Below, one piece after another: positions 1 through 10,039 of a stretch of 64,000 nt of DNA. The notes beneath the pieces are model-generated. The model was not told where the DNA came from and ran no database searches. It saw only the letters and a list, made by a program, of their open reading frames with translations. Each line of letters starts with the position of its first letter. Position 1 is the stretch's first letter. The position numbers and the translations under genes were made by a program. The stretch spans positions 1 to 64,000 of the forward strand of contig CAYLOD010000001.1 of assembly GCA_964385235.1 (NCBI GenBank), written 5' to 3'. This DNA is from Pseudoruminococcus sp964385235. GTDB taxonomy: Bacteria > Bacillota > Clostridia > Oscillospirales > Acutalibacteraceae.

Positions 1-3000
1 CCGTTGGAATCCTTTACCCTGACGCACAGATTATATGTGCCTGTCTTGGCAGGTTCCCATGTGTACGTTGATGTTGTGCTGTAATCCTTGAGCACAGTGT
101 AGCCTGACGCTGTGTTGAGCTTCTGCTCAAAGCGATACTGATACGGGCTTGTGCCGCCGCTCGCCTTGCCTGTCATTGTGACCGACGAACCGAGAGTTAT
201 TTCTGTCGCGCTGACGGTTGAATTGTTGGTGAGTGCGGGAACAGGACTGTCACCCTCACCCGTGTATGTCTTAGTGCTTTTAGCGGTTTTGCCTGTGGAA
301 TCAGTGATAATGCACTCAATCGTATGTGAACCGCCTGTGAGATTCCAAGCATATGTATCCTTTGTGGAGTTTGACTGAACAGTGTCTCCGTCAATGATAA
401 ACGTATACTTGTATCCGGTTTCCGAACCGCCATAGCCTATACCCTTTAAAGTAAGAGCTGTACCCGCATTCTGAGGAGCGGAACGGTCGGCGCCGAAGTT
501 GACCTGAAGCGGAAGATCTCCGGGATCGGGTGTGGGATCGGGATCCGGGTCGGGACCGGGATTATTTCCGCCGCTATTGCCGATTCTCGCAAATGAGGTT
601 GTTATATAATCCTCATCACTCTTTTCAAAGCTGTTGTTCTCCTGTGATTGTGTATCAGGTTGATCCGCATTATCATTCATAGCTGTGTCATAAGGTAAGC
701 AGTCCATAGGTGATTTACCGAATGTAGCCGCAAGGAGAACTCCTACACCATTATTTTTGACATCGCTCGAAGTTATACCAAGCTCACTGTATGGTATTGA
801 TATTTCATAGAAGAAGTCCATCGAGGAACTCTTGTGTCCCTTTGTGTTGAAGTCTACCCATTCTGCGGAATCACTGCACATATCACCGACAACGCGATTG
901 TTATTTTCACCGTATGCGCCATTGATACCTTTGACACCGGTGCTTAAAATACCCAAGCCAAAATTCATAGTGATTTCTGACTCTCCGGGACCTAATATCT
1001 CAACAGGATTCAGTCCGGTGCTATCGCCTGAGTAAACATAAGGACCGTTTCCGCCTTTGGTATTTATGGAAATCAATCTGTTAAAGCTGTTTGCTACTGT
1101 GAGTCCTGAATCCCAGATTGTACCTGCTTTCTGTAATGCTCCCTTATTTCCGACAGCATCACTCTTACCGGTATCTACTAAAATAAAGAACGGTAATTCC
1201 TGTGTCTGCCAAAGTATACCCTGTGAAAGAGGATAGTCGTCATTTGGAGCAACTACATCCTGTACATTTGTCATCTCCCACATAAGGTAGAGATTATTAT
1301 CATCATATGCTCCATACAAAGCATACAGGTCTATCGGAAGCTCATACATAGAGTTGGGACGATATACACGCGGATCATCGTTCGCCGCGCCCTGCGCTAT
1401 AAGCATTGAACTGTTCCAATCCGATATGTCGCCATCTATGGATATTGTCTTATTCGCGCCAAAGCCTGCTTTGTTTGTGCTGTAATTGCTGCTCAAAGAG
1501 GCTGATGCAATCGTGCTTATCAACGGAGCATTCACTGAGCTTACGGTGGAGGCTGTCTTTTTAACATACTTCTTATTGTAAGTAAAGGTATAGTTCTTTG
1601 TTGTGCCGTCAGAGCCCTTTGCGGTCGCTTTGACCGTGACAACGGAATCGCCTATTTTGCCTTCGCCTATAGTTACCTTAGTTGACTTTGTAAAGCTCTT
1701 TGTCGGGCCGTTATCGACCGAGTATGTGCCTGACACGGCGTTGGAAAGTCCGAGAGTAATGACAAACGTTTCTGTTGTAAAGCTTGTTCCCGACGCCTTG
1801 TCAACTGTAACCGTGGGAACCTTAGGCTCGGGATCCGGAGTTTGCGGAAGATCTTTCCATGTGCCGCCTTCATAAAGCTTTTTGTCCTTGTAGCCAATAT
1901 TAAATCCGGGCTGGAACGCGGTAGGTATCTGCTGACTGCCTCCGTCGTTGAAGATAACCTCTATGTTTGTACAGTTCGCGAACTCGGTACCGAGAAGATA
2001 CTTCCAGTATCCGTTGCCGCAGTTTGTCATCTTTATACCGGGCCATATATTATTTTCCACTTTTGTTCCGGTTTCGTCATACACATAAGCGTAAACTTGT
2101 GACCAATTTACTTCGGAGTTGTCGAAAACAAATCCGCCCGACTCAAGCGCGGGATATTGCTTTGGAGCGGTTTTCTTATATGTATAGCTCGCCGATATTG
2201 CAGTTCCGTCCTTGTTTTTGCCGGAAAGCTTAACCGTGACGCTCGAACCCGCCGCGGTTGAGGCGCCGATTGTTATCTTATCGCCGTTACTGTAGGAACC
2301 CGACGCGCCTTCTGTGGTAGTGTATTTCGTGTCTGTAGCATTTGAAGCATTCAGAGTTACCGTAAGTGTATCCGTAAAGGTTGTTCCTGTTGCGGGAGAT
2401 GCCGATACGCTGCCCTTTGGGGGGTCGGGATTCGTATTCTGCGGAAGATCCTTCCATGTGCCGCCCTCATAAAGCTTTTTATCCTTGTAGCCAATATTAA
2501 ATCCGGGCTGCATCGCGGCAGGTATCTGCTGACTGCCTCCGTCGTTGAAGATAACCTCTATGTTTGTACAGTTCGCGAACTCGGTACCGAGAAGATACTT
2601 CCAGTATCCGTTGCCGCAGTTTGTCATCTTTATACCGGGCCATATATTATTTTCCACTTTTGTTCCGGTTTCGTCATACACATAAGCGTAAACTTGTGAC
2701 CAATTTACTTCGGAGTTGTCGAAAACAAATCCGCCCGACTCAAGCGCGGGATATTGCTTTGGAGCGGTTTTCTTATATGTATAGCTCGCCGATATTGCAG
2801 TTCCGTCCTTGTTTTTGCCGGAAAGCTTAACCGTGACGCTCGAACCCGCCGCGGTTGAGGCGCCGATTGTTATCTTATCGCCGTTACTGTAGGAACCCGA
2901 CGCGCCTTCTGTGGTAGTGTATTTCGTGTCTGTAGCATTTGAAGCATTCAGAGTTACCGTAAGTGTATCCGTAAAGGTTGTTCCTGTTGCGGGAGATGCC

Positions 3001-4499
3001 GATACGCTGCCTTTTTGGGGGTCGGAACCTTCTTTAGTAACAACGGCTATGCCCTTGCTTCCTAACTGTCCGCTTATTTGACCACCTGAAACATTAAACT
3101 TAGTGCCGGTTATCTGATCGACGTATTCACCATCGACCATTGTATTAACTTTAGCGTTTATCCGCTGCGAGTTACCTCTTATGTTTACAATAACTACGCC
3201 GCTCGTGCCGCGTTCTACAAGAACGTTGTCGCCGCTGCTCGACATATATTCGCTCTTGCCGATCATAGCATTGTGAAATTTATTGACTTCGGCGACTTCC
3301 TTGCTCTTCCAATTTGTATTGCCGCTGGGCTGACCCATTGCCGCGCTGTTGTTACTCGGACGGATAAAATAAAGAGCGGCAAACTGACGAGCCGCGATAA
3401 TAGCCCATGCTCTGTTGATCTCTTCTTGAGAGAATTTCGCAGATTCACCGGTAAAATCATCGTTCGCATATGTGTCGTGCGACTCAGACCATAATAAGAT
3501 TTTCTCCGCCGGAACTCCGTTGTATGTAAGTGAGGAATTTGCCGCTTTGCCTACATCGCCATCTCTAACACCATAACGGATAGAGTTGCCCGCTCTGTTG
3601 TCTGTTACCGCGATATACCGCGTATAGTTTTCAATACTGGTCGCACAGTCGTCAAGTATCTCGCCATACAAGTATACGTCTACGCCCTTAGACTTTGCGT
3701 AGGTATTTATTTGACTTGTAACTGTCGGCCAGAAATCAGAAGCTCCGCCGGGATCTGTCGGAAGCTCAATGTGTTTTGCGGCGTCAAAACGGAAACCGTC
3801 CGCACCTAAATCAACACATTCCTTGAGAAGATCTATAACGGCGTTTTGAACTTTTTTATTTCCCGTGTTAAGATCCGGCCAGCCTCCAAAGCCCCACGTC
3901 AAGCTCGTTGAGTCGCCGTTGCGGTGCTGGTTTGCATAGTCAATATGATTAGAACCGTTAAGATGCCAGCAACTGTCATCATCGCGGAATGTAGGATCGT
4001 TTTGGTTTGAAATGTCGGCTTTTGAGTTGCCTATTCCGCCGGTATTATTTGCCATATGGTTTGCTACGACGTCAACTATAACTTTAATTCCGTATTTGTC
4101 GGCTTCGTCACACATTGCCTTAAACTCCGCCTTTGTTCCGAACCAAGGATGTCCGTCGGGGGCAAAACAAAGCGTCGTTGGCTGATAAACTTTCCACCAA
4201 CCGTGTTGGTCGCTGCTCTGCGAATATTCCTTGGGGCGCTGTACGGGAGATGTCTGAACCGACGTGTAACCCGCTTCCGCAATATCCTGCATTTGATTCT
4301 TAATCGCGGTAAACGACCAGTTCCAAGCGTGAAGAATTATTCCCTGTGAAGCTTTATCCGCCAGTCCGTAACTACCCGCAGCTGAAACCTCCTCAGCGGG
4401 AGCGGCTGACATTAGGACGGTAAGCATTGACGACGCCATCAAAAGCGACATGAAAACACTCACTGCTTTTGTCCCGAGTTTTGTTCTTGTTTTAAACAA
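1..4499 (-). CDS. Secreted multimodular GH13 alpha-amylase with two CBM26 and a CBM74-like module (3' end beyond window)
   Basis: Extracellular alpha-amylase for starch, open for about 1,499 codons to the window edge. The TTG start at 4499 is chosen because AGAAGGA lies 8 bases upstream; a signal peptide occupies about residues 1-41. The GH13 barrel shows the nucleophile Asp in GFRFDAAKH (about residue 236), the acid Glu in LYGEILDD (about 279) and the stabilising Asp in SHDTY (about 340). Then come two near-identical units of Ig-like plus CBM26 (about 491-885; hallmarks FDNSEVNWSQVYAYVYD, WPG, VIFND), another Ig-like segment, a roughly 300-residue module resembling CBM74 of resistant-starch degraders (about 985-1300), a PDPDPTPDPG linker and a Tyr-rich Ig-like tail. 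GH13 and CBM26 are firm. CBM74 is from memory of the family. Sorting or dockerin signals would lie outside the window. Confidence 0.93.
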   Translation of the reverse strand, partial: MFKTRTKLGTKAVSVFMSLLMASSMLTVLMSAAPAEEVSAAGSYGLADKASQGIILHAWNWSFTAIKNQMQDIAEAGYTSVQTSPVQRPKEYSQSSDQHGWWKVYQPTTLCFAPDGHPWFGTKAEFKAMCDEADKYGIKVIVDVVANHMANNTGGIGNSKADISNQNDPTFRDDDSCWHLNGSNHIDYANQHRNGDSTSLTWGFGGWPDLNTGNKKVQNAVIDLLKECVDLGADGFRFDAAKHIELPTDPGGASDFWPTVTSQINTYAKSKGVDVYLYGEILDDCATSIENYTRYIAVTDNRAGNSIRYGVRDGDVGKAANSSLTYNGVPAEKILLWSESHDTYANDDFTGESAKFSQEEINRAWAIIAARQFAALYFIRPSNNSAAMGQPSGNTNWKSKEVAEVNKFHNAMIGKSEYMSSSGDNVLVERGTSGVVIVNIRGNSQRINAKVNTMVDGEYVDQITGTKFNVSGGQISGQLGSKGIAVVTKEGSDPQKGSVSASPATGTTFTDTLTVTLNASNATDTKYTTTEGASGSYSNGDKITIGASTAAGSSVTVKLSGKNKDGTAISASYTYKKTAPKQYPALESGGFVFDNSEVNWSQVYAYVYDETGTKVENNIWPGIKMTNCGNGYWKYLLGTEFANCTNIEVIFNDGGSQQIPAAMQPGFNIGYKDKKLYEGGTWKDLPQNTNPDPPKGSVSASPATGTTFTDTLTVTLNASNATDTKYTTTEGASGSYSNGDKITIGASTAAGSSVTVKLSGKNKDGTAISASYTYKKTAPKQYPALESGGFVFDNSEVNWSQVYAYVYDETGTKVENNIWPGIKMTNCGNGYWKYLLGTEFANCTNIEVIFNDGGSQQIPTAFQPGFNIGYKDKKLYEGGTWKDLPQTPDPEPKVPTVTVDKASGTSFTTETFVITLGLSNAVSGTYSVDNGPTKSFTKSTKVTIGEGKIGDSVVTVKATAKGSDGTTKNYTFTYNKKYVKKTASTVSSVNAPLISTIASASLSSNYSTNKAGFGANKTISIDGDISDWNSSMLIAQGAANDDPRVYRPNSMYELPIDLYALYGAYDDNNLYLMWEMTNVQDVVAPNDDYPLSQGILWQTQELPFFILVDTGKSDAVGNKGALQKAGTIWDSGLTVANSFNRLISINTKGGNGPYVYSGDSTGLNPVEILGPGESEITMNFGLGILSTGVKGINGAYGENNNRVVGDMCSDSAEWVDFNTKGHKSSSMDFFYEISIPYSELGITSSDVKNNGVGVLLAATFGKSPMDCLPYDTAMNDNADQPDTQSQENNSFEKSDEDYITTSFARIGNSGGNNPGPDPDPDPTPDPGDLPLQVNFGADRSAPQNAGTALTLKGIGYGGSETGYKYTFIIDGDTVQSNSTKDTYAWNLTGGSHTIECIITDSTGKTAKSTKTYTGEGDSPVPALTNNSTVSATEITLGSSVTMTGKASGGTSPYQYRFEQKLNTASGYTVLKDYSTTSTYTWEPAKTGTYNLCVRVKDSN
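1844..3027 (-). repeat. Near-identical 597-bp tandem duplication of the Ig-like + CBM26 unit
   Basis: Copies at about 1844-2430 and 2441-3027 are offset by exactly 597 bases (199 codons) and differ at only a few bases at their edges, for example around 1911-1923 against 2508-2520. Both stay in frame inside the amylase. Such high DNA identity suggests a recent duplication or gene conversion. Confidence 0.95.
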
Positions 4500-4598
4500 A
4501 GTTTTTTCCTTCTTTCTGTTTATTTTAGTGTGTTTTGGTTATGTTTACGGGACCCGGCTAAATAATTCACCTCCGCCTTAGCCGTTTAAAATTTGCTA

Positions 4599-4613
4599 TG
4601 ACTACGATTGCAT
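4599..4613 (-). promoter_or_regulatory. Catabolite response element (cre) upstream of the amylase
   Basis: The minus-strand sequence ATGCAATCGTAGTCA matches every fixed position of the cre consensus WTGNAANCGNWNNCW. It lies about 100 bases before the TTG start and downstream of the predicted -10 box, where CcpA would block transcription. This fits glucose repression of a starch-degrading enzyme. Confidence 0.6.
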
Positions 4614-4643
4614 ATATCAGCATTTTGCAACCTTTCACAGTTA

Positions 4644-4649
4644 ATTATA
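4644..4649 (-). promoter_or_regulatory. Candidate -10 box of the amylase promoter
   Basis: TATAAT on the minus strand about 145 bases before the amylase start. No good -35 box is visible 17 bases upstream. The surrounding 4500-5069 spacer is AT-rich and otherwise shows only the cre, a run of N and the start region of the DtxR-like gene. Confidence 0.4.
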
Positions 4650-4738
4650 ACTTTTTTAATAAAAAGTTTATTCCATTTTTGAATTAAAAATCGAATTTTG
4701 CCTTATAAAAAAAATTCGTATGTTTGACTAAATATACA

Positions 4739-4748
4739 NNNNNNNNNN
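4739..4748. other. Assembly gap (10 N)
   Basis: Ten N in the spacer between the amylase and the DtxR-like gene. The bases aca end the left flank and begin the right flank, so the two contigs may simply overlap. Confidence 0.95.
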
Positions 4749-5069
4749 ACATTAATTTATTTAGCTAAAATCAACAATAAAAATTAACTGCTTGTGAACA
4801 AATTGTCGCGGCTTTTATTTTTGAAGTATATCTCTTTATATGCCATAATGTGTTGCCTTACCGATTTTTATTTACTTATAATTTATTCTTTGTATTCTGT
4901 AATATTGAGCATTCCCGTCATTTCTAAGTAAAAGAGATAGTATAACGGATATTTTACTGCGCGATAACTTATAATTCATGTATTAAAAACAAATTTATCT
5001 TGAAAGCCGTATAAAAGTATGATAATATAATGAATAACAATTATATTTTATGTATTCGAGGTGAAATAG

Positions 5070-5450
5070 TTGAAAATCCATGAATCCGCAGAAAATTATC
5101 TTGAAACAATACTCATACTCAAAATAAAAAATCCTTTTGTGCGTTCTATTGATATAGCAAACGAGCTTGGCTTTTCAAAGCCGAGCGTCAGTGTAGCGAT
5201 GAAAAATCTCCGCGAAAACGGGTATGTTGCCGTTGATGACGCAGGAAATATCAGCCTTACCGAAAAAGGTTCAAGAATTGCGGAAACAATATACGAACGC
5301 CATAAGCTTATATCCGACCTGCTTATCCGCCTCGGCGTCAATGAAAAGACAGCCGTTGAGGACGCCTGCCGTATAGAACACGTCATAAGCCCCGAAAGCT
5401 TTGAGGCGATCAAAAAGCATATTGAGGATTTTTGCGAAGAGAAAAACTGA
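5070..5450 (+). CDS. DtxR/MntR-family metal-dependent transcriptional repressor
   Basis: A 126-residue metal-sensing DNA-binding regulator. TTG start at 5070 with GAGGTG 7 bases upstream. Residues 1-65 form the winged helix (SIDIANELGFSKPSVSVAMKNL is the HTH). Residues 75-126 are the dimerisation and metal-binding part; the C-terminal SH3 domain of long DtxR proteins is absent. Candidate ligands are E12, H78, C100, E103 and H104. Cys at position 100 corresponds to Cys102 of iron-sensing DtxR, whereas manganese-sensing MntR has Glu there, so Fe(II) is the more likely effector (inference). It converges on the ABC exporter genes across a shared terminator. Its targets cannot be read from the window. 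Confidence 0.88.
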   Translation: MKIHESAENYLETILILKIKNPFVRSIDIANELGFSKPSVSVAMKNLRENGYVAVDDAGNISLTEKGSRIAETIYERHKLISDLLIRLGVNEKTAVEDACRIEHVISPESFEAIKKHIEDFCEEKN

Positions 5451-5468
5451 ATCGTTTTACAAAATATA

Positions 5469-5505
5469 AACTCTCAGCACACACCTGTATGCTGAGAGTT
5501 TTTCT
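5469..5505. terminator. Bidirectional terminator between the DtxR-like gene and the ABC permease
   Basis: Perfect 11-bp stem AACTCTCAGCA/TGCTGAGAGTT around a 10-base loop, with T runs on the plus strand and a matching A run for the minus strand. It ends the two converging genes. Confidence 0.85.
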
Positions 5506-5532
5506 TATGTTTATTTGTAAAAGGCGTTATGA

Positions 5533-8500
5533 CTATTCCACTGATTTCAGCGACTCGACCATATCTATTTTCAACATTACACGATACATTATTATGTTTA
5601 CCAATATTGCGAAAACCATAGTGAGAAGGAATCCCCAAACAAAGCTCAGCGGGTCGATTTCCCGTGAGAACATAGCCATATCCATCTGAATCGTCTGTAT
5701 TACAAATCGTGTAAATACCGAACCGAGAAGCAGGCCGAACAGCGCGCCGACTATTGTAAGTATGATATTCTCGCGGTAAATGTATGCGGACGTTTCGCTG
5801 TTATAAAATCCGAGAACCTTGATAGTAGCTATTTCCCTGACACGCTCCGCTATATTTATGTTTGTAAGGTTATACAAAACAACCGAGGCAAGAGCGCCGG
5901 CGCATATTATGAGAACAAGCACTATTATATTGAGCGAATCAAGCATATCCATTACGGAATCAACCATGTCGGAAACATAGCTTATTGTAATGATGTTATC
6001 ATTTTCCATCCACTTTTTGGCGATGGAATTTTCCAGCTTGTCGTTTACATTATTTATCTTCACATATACAGTATTGTAGCGCGTGTTCTTGTCAGTAAGA
6101 TTTTCATAATACTCAGGCGTCATATATATGTAGTTACCTGCGTAATTCTCCGTTATGGCCGCTATCCTTACGTTATACGGCTCCTCGTCAATAGTCATCG
6201 TAAAGGTATCCCCTGAAGAAAGACCCAAAACCTCGGTCATTCTCTCCGTTACGACTACGCCGTCGCCGGCAAGCTCTATCGGTTCCTTATCCGTTCGCGT
6301 TCTGAGATCCACCAGTGTTTTAAATTCATCGTTGTTCTGCGGTATCAGGAACGTAAGATCCAGCTTTTTGGAGCCATTTTCGGCATATGCCTTGGTATTG
6401 CCGCTCAGAACAGCGAGTGCGTTCGATATGTTTTTATCGTTATTTATTTCTTCTATCAGCGGTTCGCACTTTTCATATCTTTGAGATTCCTTCAGCGCCA
6501 TAATGGCGTCATATTTAAATATATCGCCAAACTGCATTCCCGCTATTGACATAATAGATGTTCTGAGCCCGAAGCCCGCGATAATAAGCGCCGTACAGCC
6601 GGCAATACCGATAACCGTCATAAAAAATCTCGACTTGTATCGGAAAAGGTTTCTCGCGGTTACCTTGGAGGTAAAGTTCATATGCTTCCATATAAACGGT
6701 ATCTTTTCGAGCAGAATGCGCTTTCCGGGCTTTGGCGCTTTCGGGCGCATCAATGCCGCGGGATTTATCTTCAGCTCACTCATGCAGGTAAATATAGCTA
6801 CCGCGCAGGTCGAAACCACCGCGACGGCTGAGGAAATGAACACAACACTGTAATCAACCGACAGGTGCATCTCGGGCAGATTATAAAGTATGCCATATGT
6901 ATCAACAATGATTTTCGGCAGGGTGAGCAGTCCGAGAGTCGCTCCGATCAGGCACCCCAATATTGCCGCTATCGCCGCATAGATAAAGTACTTCATGGCT
7001 ATAGCAAGCTGAGAGTAGCCCAGCGCTTTCAATGTTCCGATCTCAGTTCTGCGTTCCTCTACAAACCTTGTCATAGTTGTAACGCAAACCAGTACCGCCA
7101 CTATGAGGAAAAATATGGGAAACACGGTCGCTATTGAGTCCACCCTCTGCGCGTCCTCGATCAGACCCGAATATCCCTTGTTATCGTCGCGATTGTACAC
7201 ATACCATTTATAATCGGGTATATCGTCGATTTCATCCTCGGCGTCCCTGATTTTTTCCTCGCCCTCAGCGAGCTTTTCCTCCGCTTCTTTTTTACCTTTA
7301 TCATATTTTGCCTGACCATCATCGAGTTTTTTCTGACCCTCGGATTTTTGCTTTTCAAGCTCCGCTTTGCCGTCATTAAGCTCTTTCTCGCCGTCGGAGA
7401 TCTCGGTTTCGGCATCTTTGAATTGAAGCTCTGCCGAAAGGCTCTGAACCTCAAGCTCAAGCCTCGCGGCGCTGAGCTGACTTTCCGCGCTGTTCAGCTT
7501 TTCCTTGGCGGCGTCAAGTTCCGCCCTGCCTTGACTGCTCTTAATATCAAACTCTTTTTGTGCCTCATCGAGCTGATTTTTTGCCTCGGCGAGTTTTTTC
7601 TCTCCGTCGTTAAGCTGTCTTAATCCCTCGTCATACTTAGCCTTGCCCGATTCATACTCTTTTCTATACTCTGCTATCTGCTTCTCCAATGCTTCGATTT
7701 GAGATTTTTGTTCCTGTGTTAAATTTATATCGGGGTTTTTTTTGAGTTCGTCAATTGACGCCTGTGCAATACCAATCAGCACATTGATACNNNNNNNNNN
7801 TCGCTGTTATATTTTTCCAGACCCTTTTGGTATTCGGCATTACCGCTCTCAAGTTCCGCCTCGCCGTCCGCTATTTTTTGTTTGCCCTCGGCGATCTCTT
7901 GCTCATATTCTTTTCTGGACTTTTCAAGCTCTTCTTTCGCGTCGTTTAACTTTTTTTCATTTTTCTTAATCTCAGCCTCCGCCTCGGCTATCTTCTCTTT
8001 AAATTCCTTTTTTCCGTCGTCAAGCTCTTTCTTTCCGTCCGCAAGTTCCTTTTCAGCCTCAGATTTTTTCTCCTCATATTCCTTCTTGGCGTCCGCGAGA
8101 GCCTGTTTCGCGTCGGCTAACGTACCTTCGTTAAATCTCTCAGCCGCGCTTTTCGAGAGACTTTTAAATATCTCCTCCTGCTGCGCGATATTCTCCTTAT
8201 ATTCATCGGAAAATCCTGTAATCCCGCCGGCCGACGCACTCGTTCTGACAAAAAGCTCGGTATACTTTTCGTACGCAAAGTCCTCCGCGGGTATCATAGC
8301 AAAAAAACCTACGGTTCCGCTGCCGACATTTGTATTTCCGTGCTGAAAGGTTATGTACATCGGTGAANNNNNNNNNNGTGAATCCACAATGCCTACGATT
8401 TTAAATTTAGTTTTTTTGAGATATGTTTTTGTATCTGTATCTCCGACAGTGGGCAGTATTTCAAGCGTATCGCCTACTCCGAGCCCGCTGACAAAGCTTG

Positions 8501-8918
8501 TTTTCTCAATAACACATTCGCCCGATTTTTCAGGCAGTCTTCCTTCGACTATGTTGGGCTTATTTATCGGAACCTCTCCGCCGTCGGTTTCGGGTACTGA
8601 GTGTATACGCACAACCGAATCATTGTTATCTATCTCCGTTATTACATCCGCCATATATGACGGCATGACCTGAACGACCTCGTCCGCTTCCTCTATGCTT
8701 TTTATGTCGCCGTCATCAAATCCGACGGAGGAAACAAGACGAAAATCCATGAGATTATTTTCATTAAAATAATCATCGGCAGTTTTCAGAAGGCTCGGCG
8801 AAGAAGCCTTGATACCGGAGAAAAAACCCACGCTGAGTGCAATAATGGCAAGTATCGAAATAAACCGGGATTTGGTGTTCCATATTTCTCTGAATATATT
8901 TTTTCTGAGAGATCTCAT
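5533..8918 (-). CDS. ABC transporter permease, FtsX/MacB type with a large coiled-coil ectodomain (interrupted by two assembly gaps)
   Basis: Membrane subunit of an exporter or mechanotransmission ABC system. The N-terminus has one membrane helix (SRFISILAIIALSVGFFSGI) followed by a periplasmic-type MacB core. A long Lys/Glu/Asp-rich coiled coil with repeated ADGKKEL/DDGKKEF-like heptads follows. After it come two FtsX blocks of three to four helices each, the first around VFPIFFLIVAVLVCVTTM and the second at the C-terminus. RBS GGGGGTG precedes ATG at 8918. Gaps at 7791-7800 and 8368-8377 split the reading frame. Joining the ends at 8368 through their shared gtgaa gives a seamless GIVDSPMYI, so that gap is artificial. 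The frame changes across 7791, so some sequence is missing there. The ATPase is the upstream gene. Confidence 0.88.
7791..7800. other. Assembly gap (10 N) inside the ABC permease
   Basis: The reading frame does not continue across ten bases here; the true insert must be 2 modulo 3. The gap falls in the repetitive coiled-coil region, a typical place for assembly to fail. Confidence 0.95.
8368..8377. other. Assembly gap (10 N) inside the ABC permease
   Basis: gtgaa is present on both sides. Collapsing it restores an uninterrupted GIVDSPMYI, so the N run is very probably a scaffolding artefact. Confidence 0.95.
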
Positions 8919-8960
8919 TATTGTATCACCCCCTGAAACGCCCGAGCTGATGCGGATACG

Positions 8961-9665
8961 TTACCACTCTATCTCCTCAACATCCACGGGATTTTTATTT
9001 ACAGTGTTGCTTACGACCTGACCGCTTCTCAATCTTATTACTCTGTTAGCCATAGGGGTAATGGCCGAGTTATGCGTGATAAGGACGACGGTCATACCGT
9101 CCTCTCTGCATTTGCTCTGGAGAAGCTTGAGTATATTTTTGCCCGTATTAAAGTCAAGCGCGCCTGTCGGCTCGTCACATAGCAGCAGCTTGGGCTTTTT
9201 CGCAAGCGCGCGGGCTATGGAAACTCTCTGCTGTTCACCGCCAGAAAGCTGCGCCGGAAAGTTGTTTATCCTGTCGCCGAGACCGACGTCCTCAAGCACA
9301 GTCACAGCGTCAATAGAGTCTCTGCATATCTGTGTCGCGAGCTCCACATTTTCCTTTGCCGTGAGGTTCGGTATCAGATTGTAAAATTGAAAAACAAATC
9401 CTATGTCATATCTGCGGTATGAAGCCAAACTCTTTCCGCGCAGACGGCTTATCTCCCTGCCACCTACATATATTTTTCCATCGGAGCAGTTATCGATCCC
9501 GCCGAGGATATTAAGTATCGTCGTCTTTCCCGCGCCGCTCTGTCCCACAATAACAGCAAACTCGCCCTCATCTATCGAGAATGAAACATTGTTTACGGCG
9601 GTTATTTCGATTTCACCCATTTTGTATTTTTTAAATACGTTTTGAAATTCTACAAACGCAGGCAT
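8961..9665 (-). CDS. ABC transporter ATP-binding protein, LolD/MacB family
   Basis: A 234-residue ATPase partner of the downstream FtsX-type permease, 42 bases away on the same strand. Walker A is GQSGAGKTT (about residues 39-47), the signature is LSGGEQQRVSIARAL, Walker B is LLLCDEPTGALD and the H-loop is ITHN. The EPTGALD sequence is typical of the MacB/LolD/FtsE branch that drives permeases through mechanical coupling rather than classical translocation. ATG at 9665 follows AAAGGTG. The substrate is unknown. Confidence 0.93.
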   Translation of the reverse strand: MPAFVEFQNVFKKYKMGEIEITAVNNVSFSIDEGEFAVIVGQSGAGKTTILNILGGIDNCSDGKIYVGGREISRLRGKSLASYRRYDIGFVFQFYNLIPNLTAKENVELATQICRDSIDAVTVLEDVGLGDRINNFPAQLSGGEQQRVSIARALAKKPKLLLCDEPTGALDFNTGKNILKLLQSKCREDGMTVVLITHNSAITPMANRVIRLRSGQVVSNTVNKNPVDVEEIEW

Positions 9666-9850
9666 ATTTTATCACCTTTAAGAAATATGTTTCATACATT
9701 TACAACTTAGATTTTACATATAAGCGCGCGAATTGTCAACACCTTATAAATGCAAATCCTTTTCATAAAACCTTAAAAAGTTATGAGAAAACGGTAAACA
9801 GTAAAGCTTAAGTTTACCGACAACCAAGCAAAGCATTGTGAAAAAATCCT

Positions 9851-9982
9851 TTAAAAGACCTTAAACCTTTTGTTTTTCTTTTTGCGCCTTTCTTGTCTCG
9901 ATACAGACCTGTGCTTCCTTTGTCCGAAAATTAAATTCGCGCGATTGGCAAACATTTCTTCAAAATTTACGCACTCTTTCAT
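9851..9982 (-). CDS. Possible 43-residue basic small protein
   Basis: Open frame starting MKECVNFEEMF and ending in a strongly basic stretch (RQERRKKKNKRFKVF). No convincing Shine-Dalgarno sequence is seen, and the protein matches no family I recognise. It lies in the otherwise unexplained 540-base spacer between the ABC ATPase and the LytTR gene. It could be chance. Confidence 0.2.
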   Translation of the reverse strand: MKECVNFEEMFANRANLIFGQRKHRSVSRQERRKKKNKRFKVF

Positions 9983-10039
9983 TTTAATTACCAAGTCCCG
10001 TTTTATCACTTATTGTCTTACCTTTCTACCCCCATTTTT

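Noticed and set aside
1967..2830. Two identical plus-strand 88-codon frames
   Set aside because: They are antisense shadows of the duplicated CBM26 units in the amylase.
7776..7800. Natural frameshift splitting the ABC permease into two genes
   Set aside because: The break coincides with an N run inside a low-complexity coiled coil; an assembly gap explains it.
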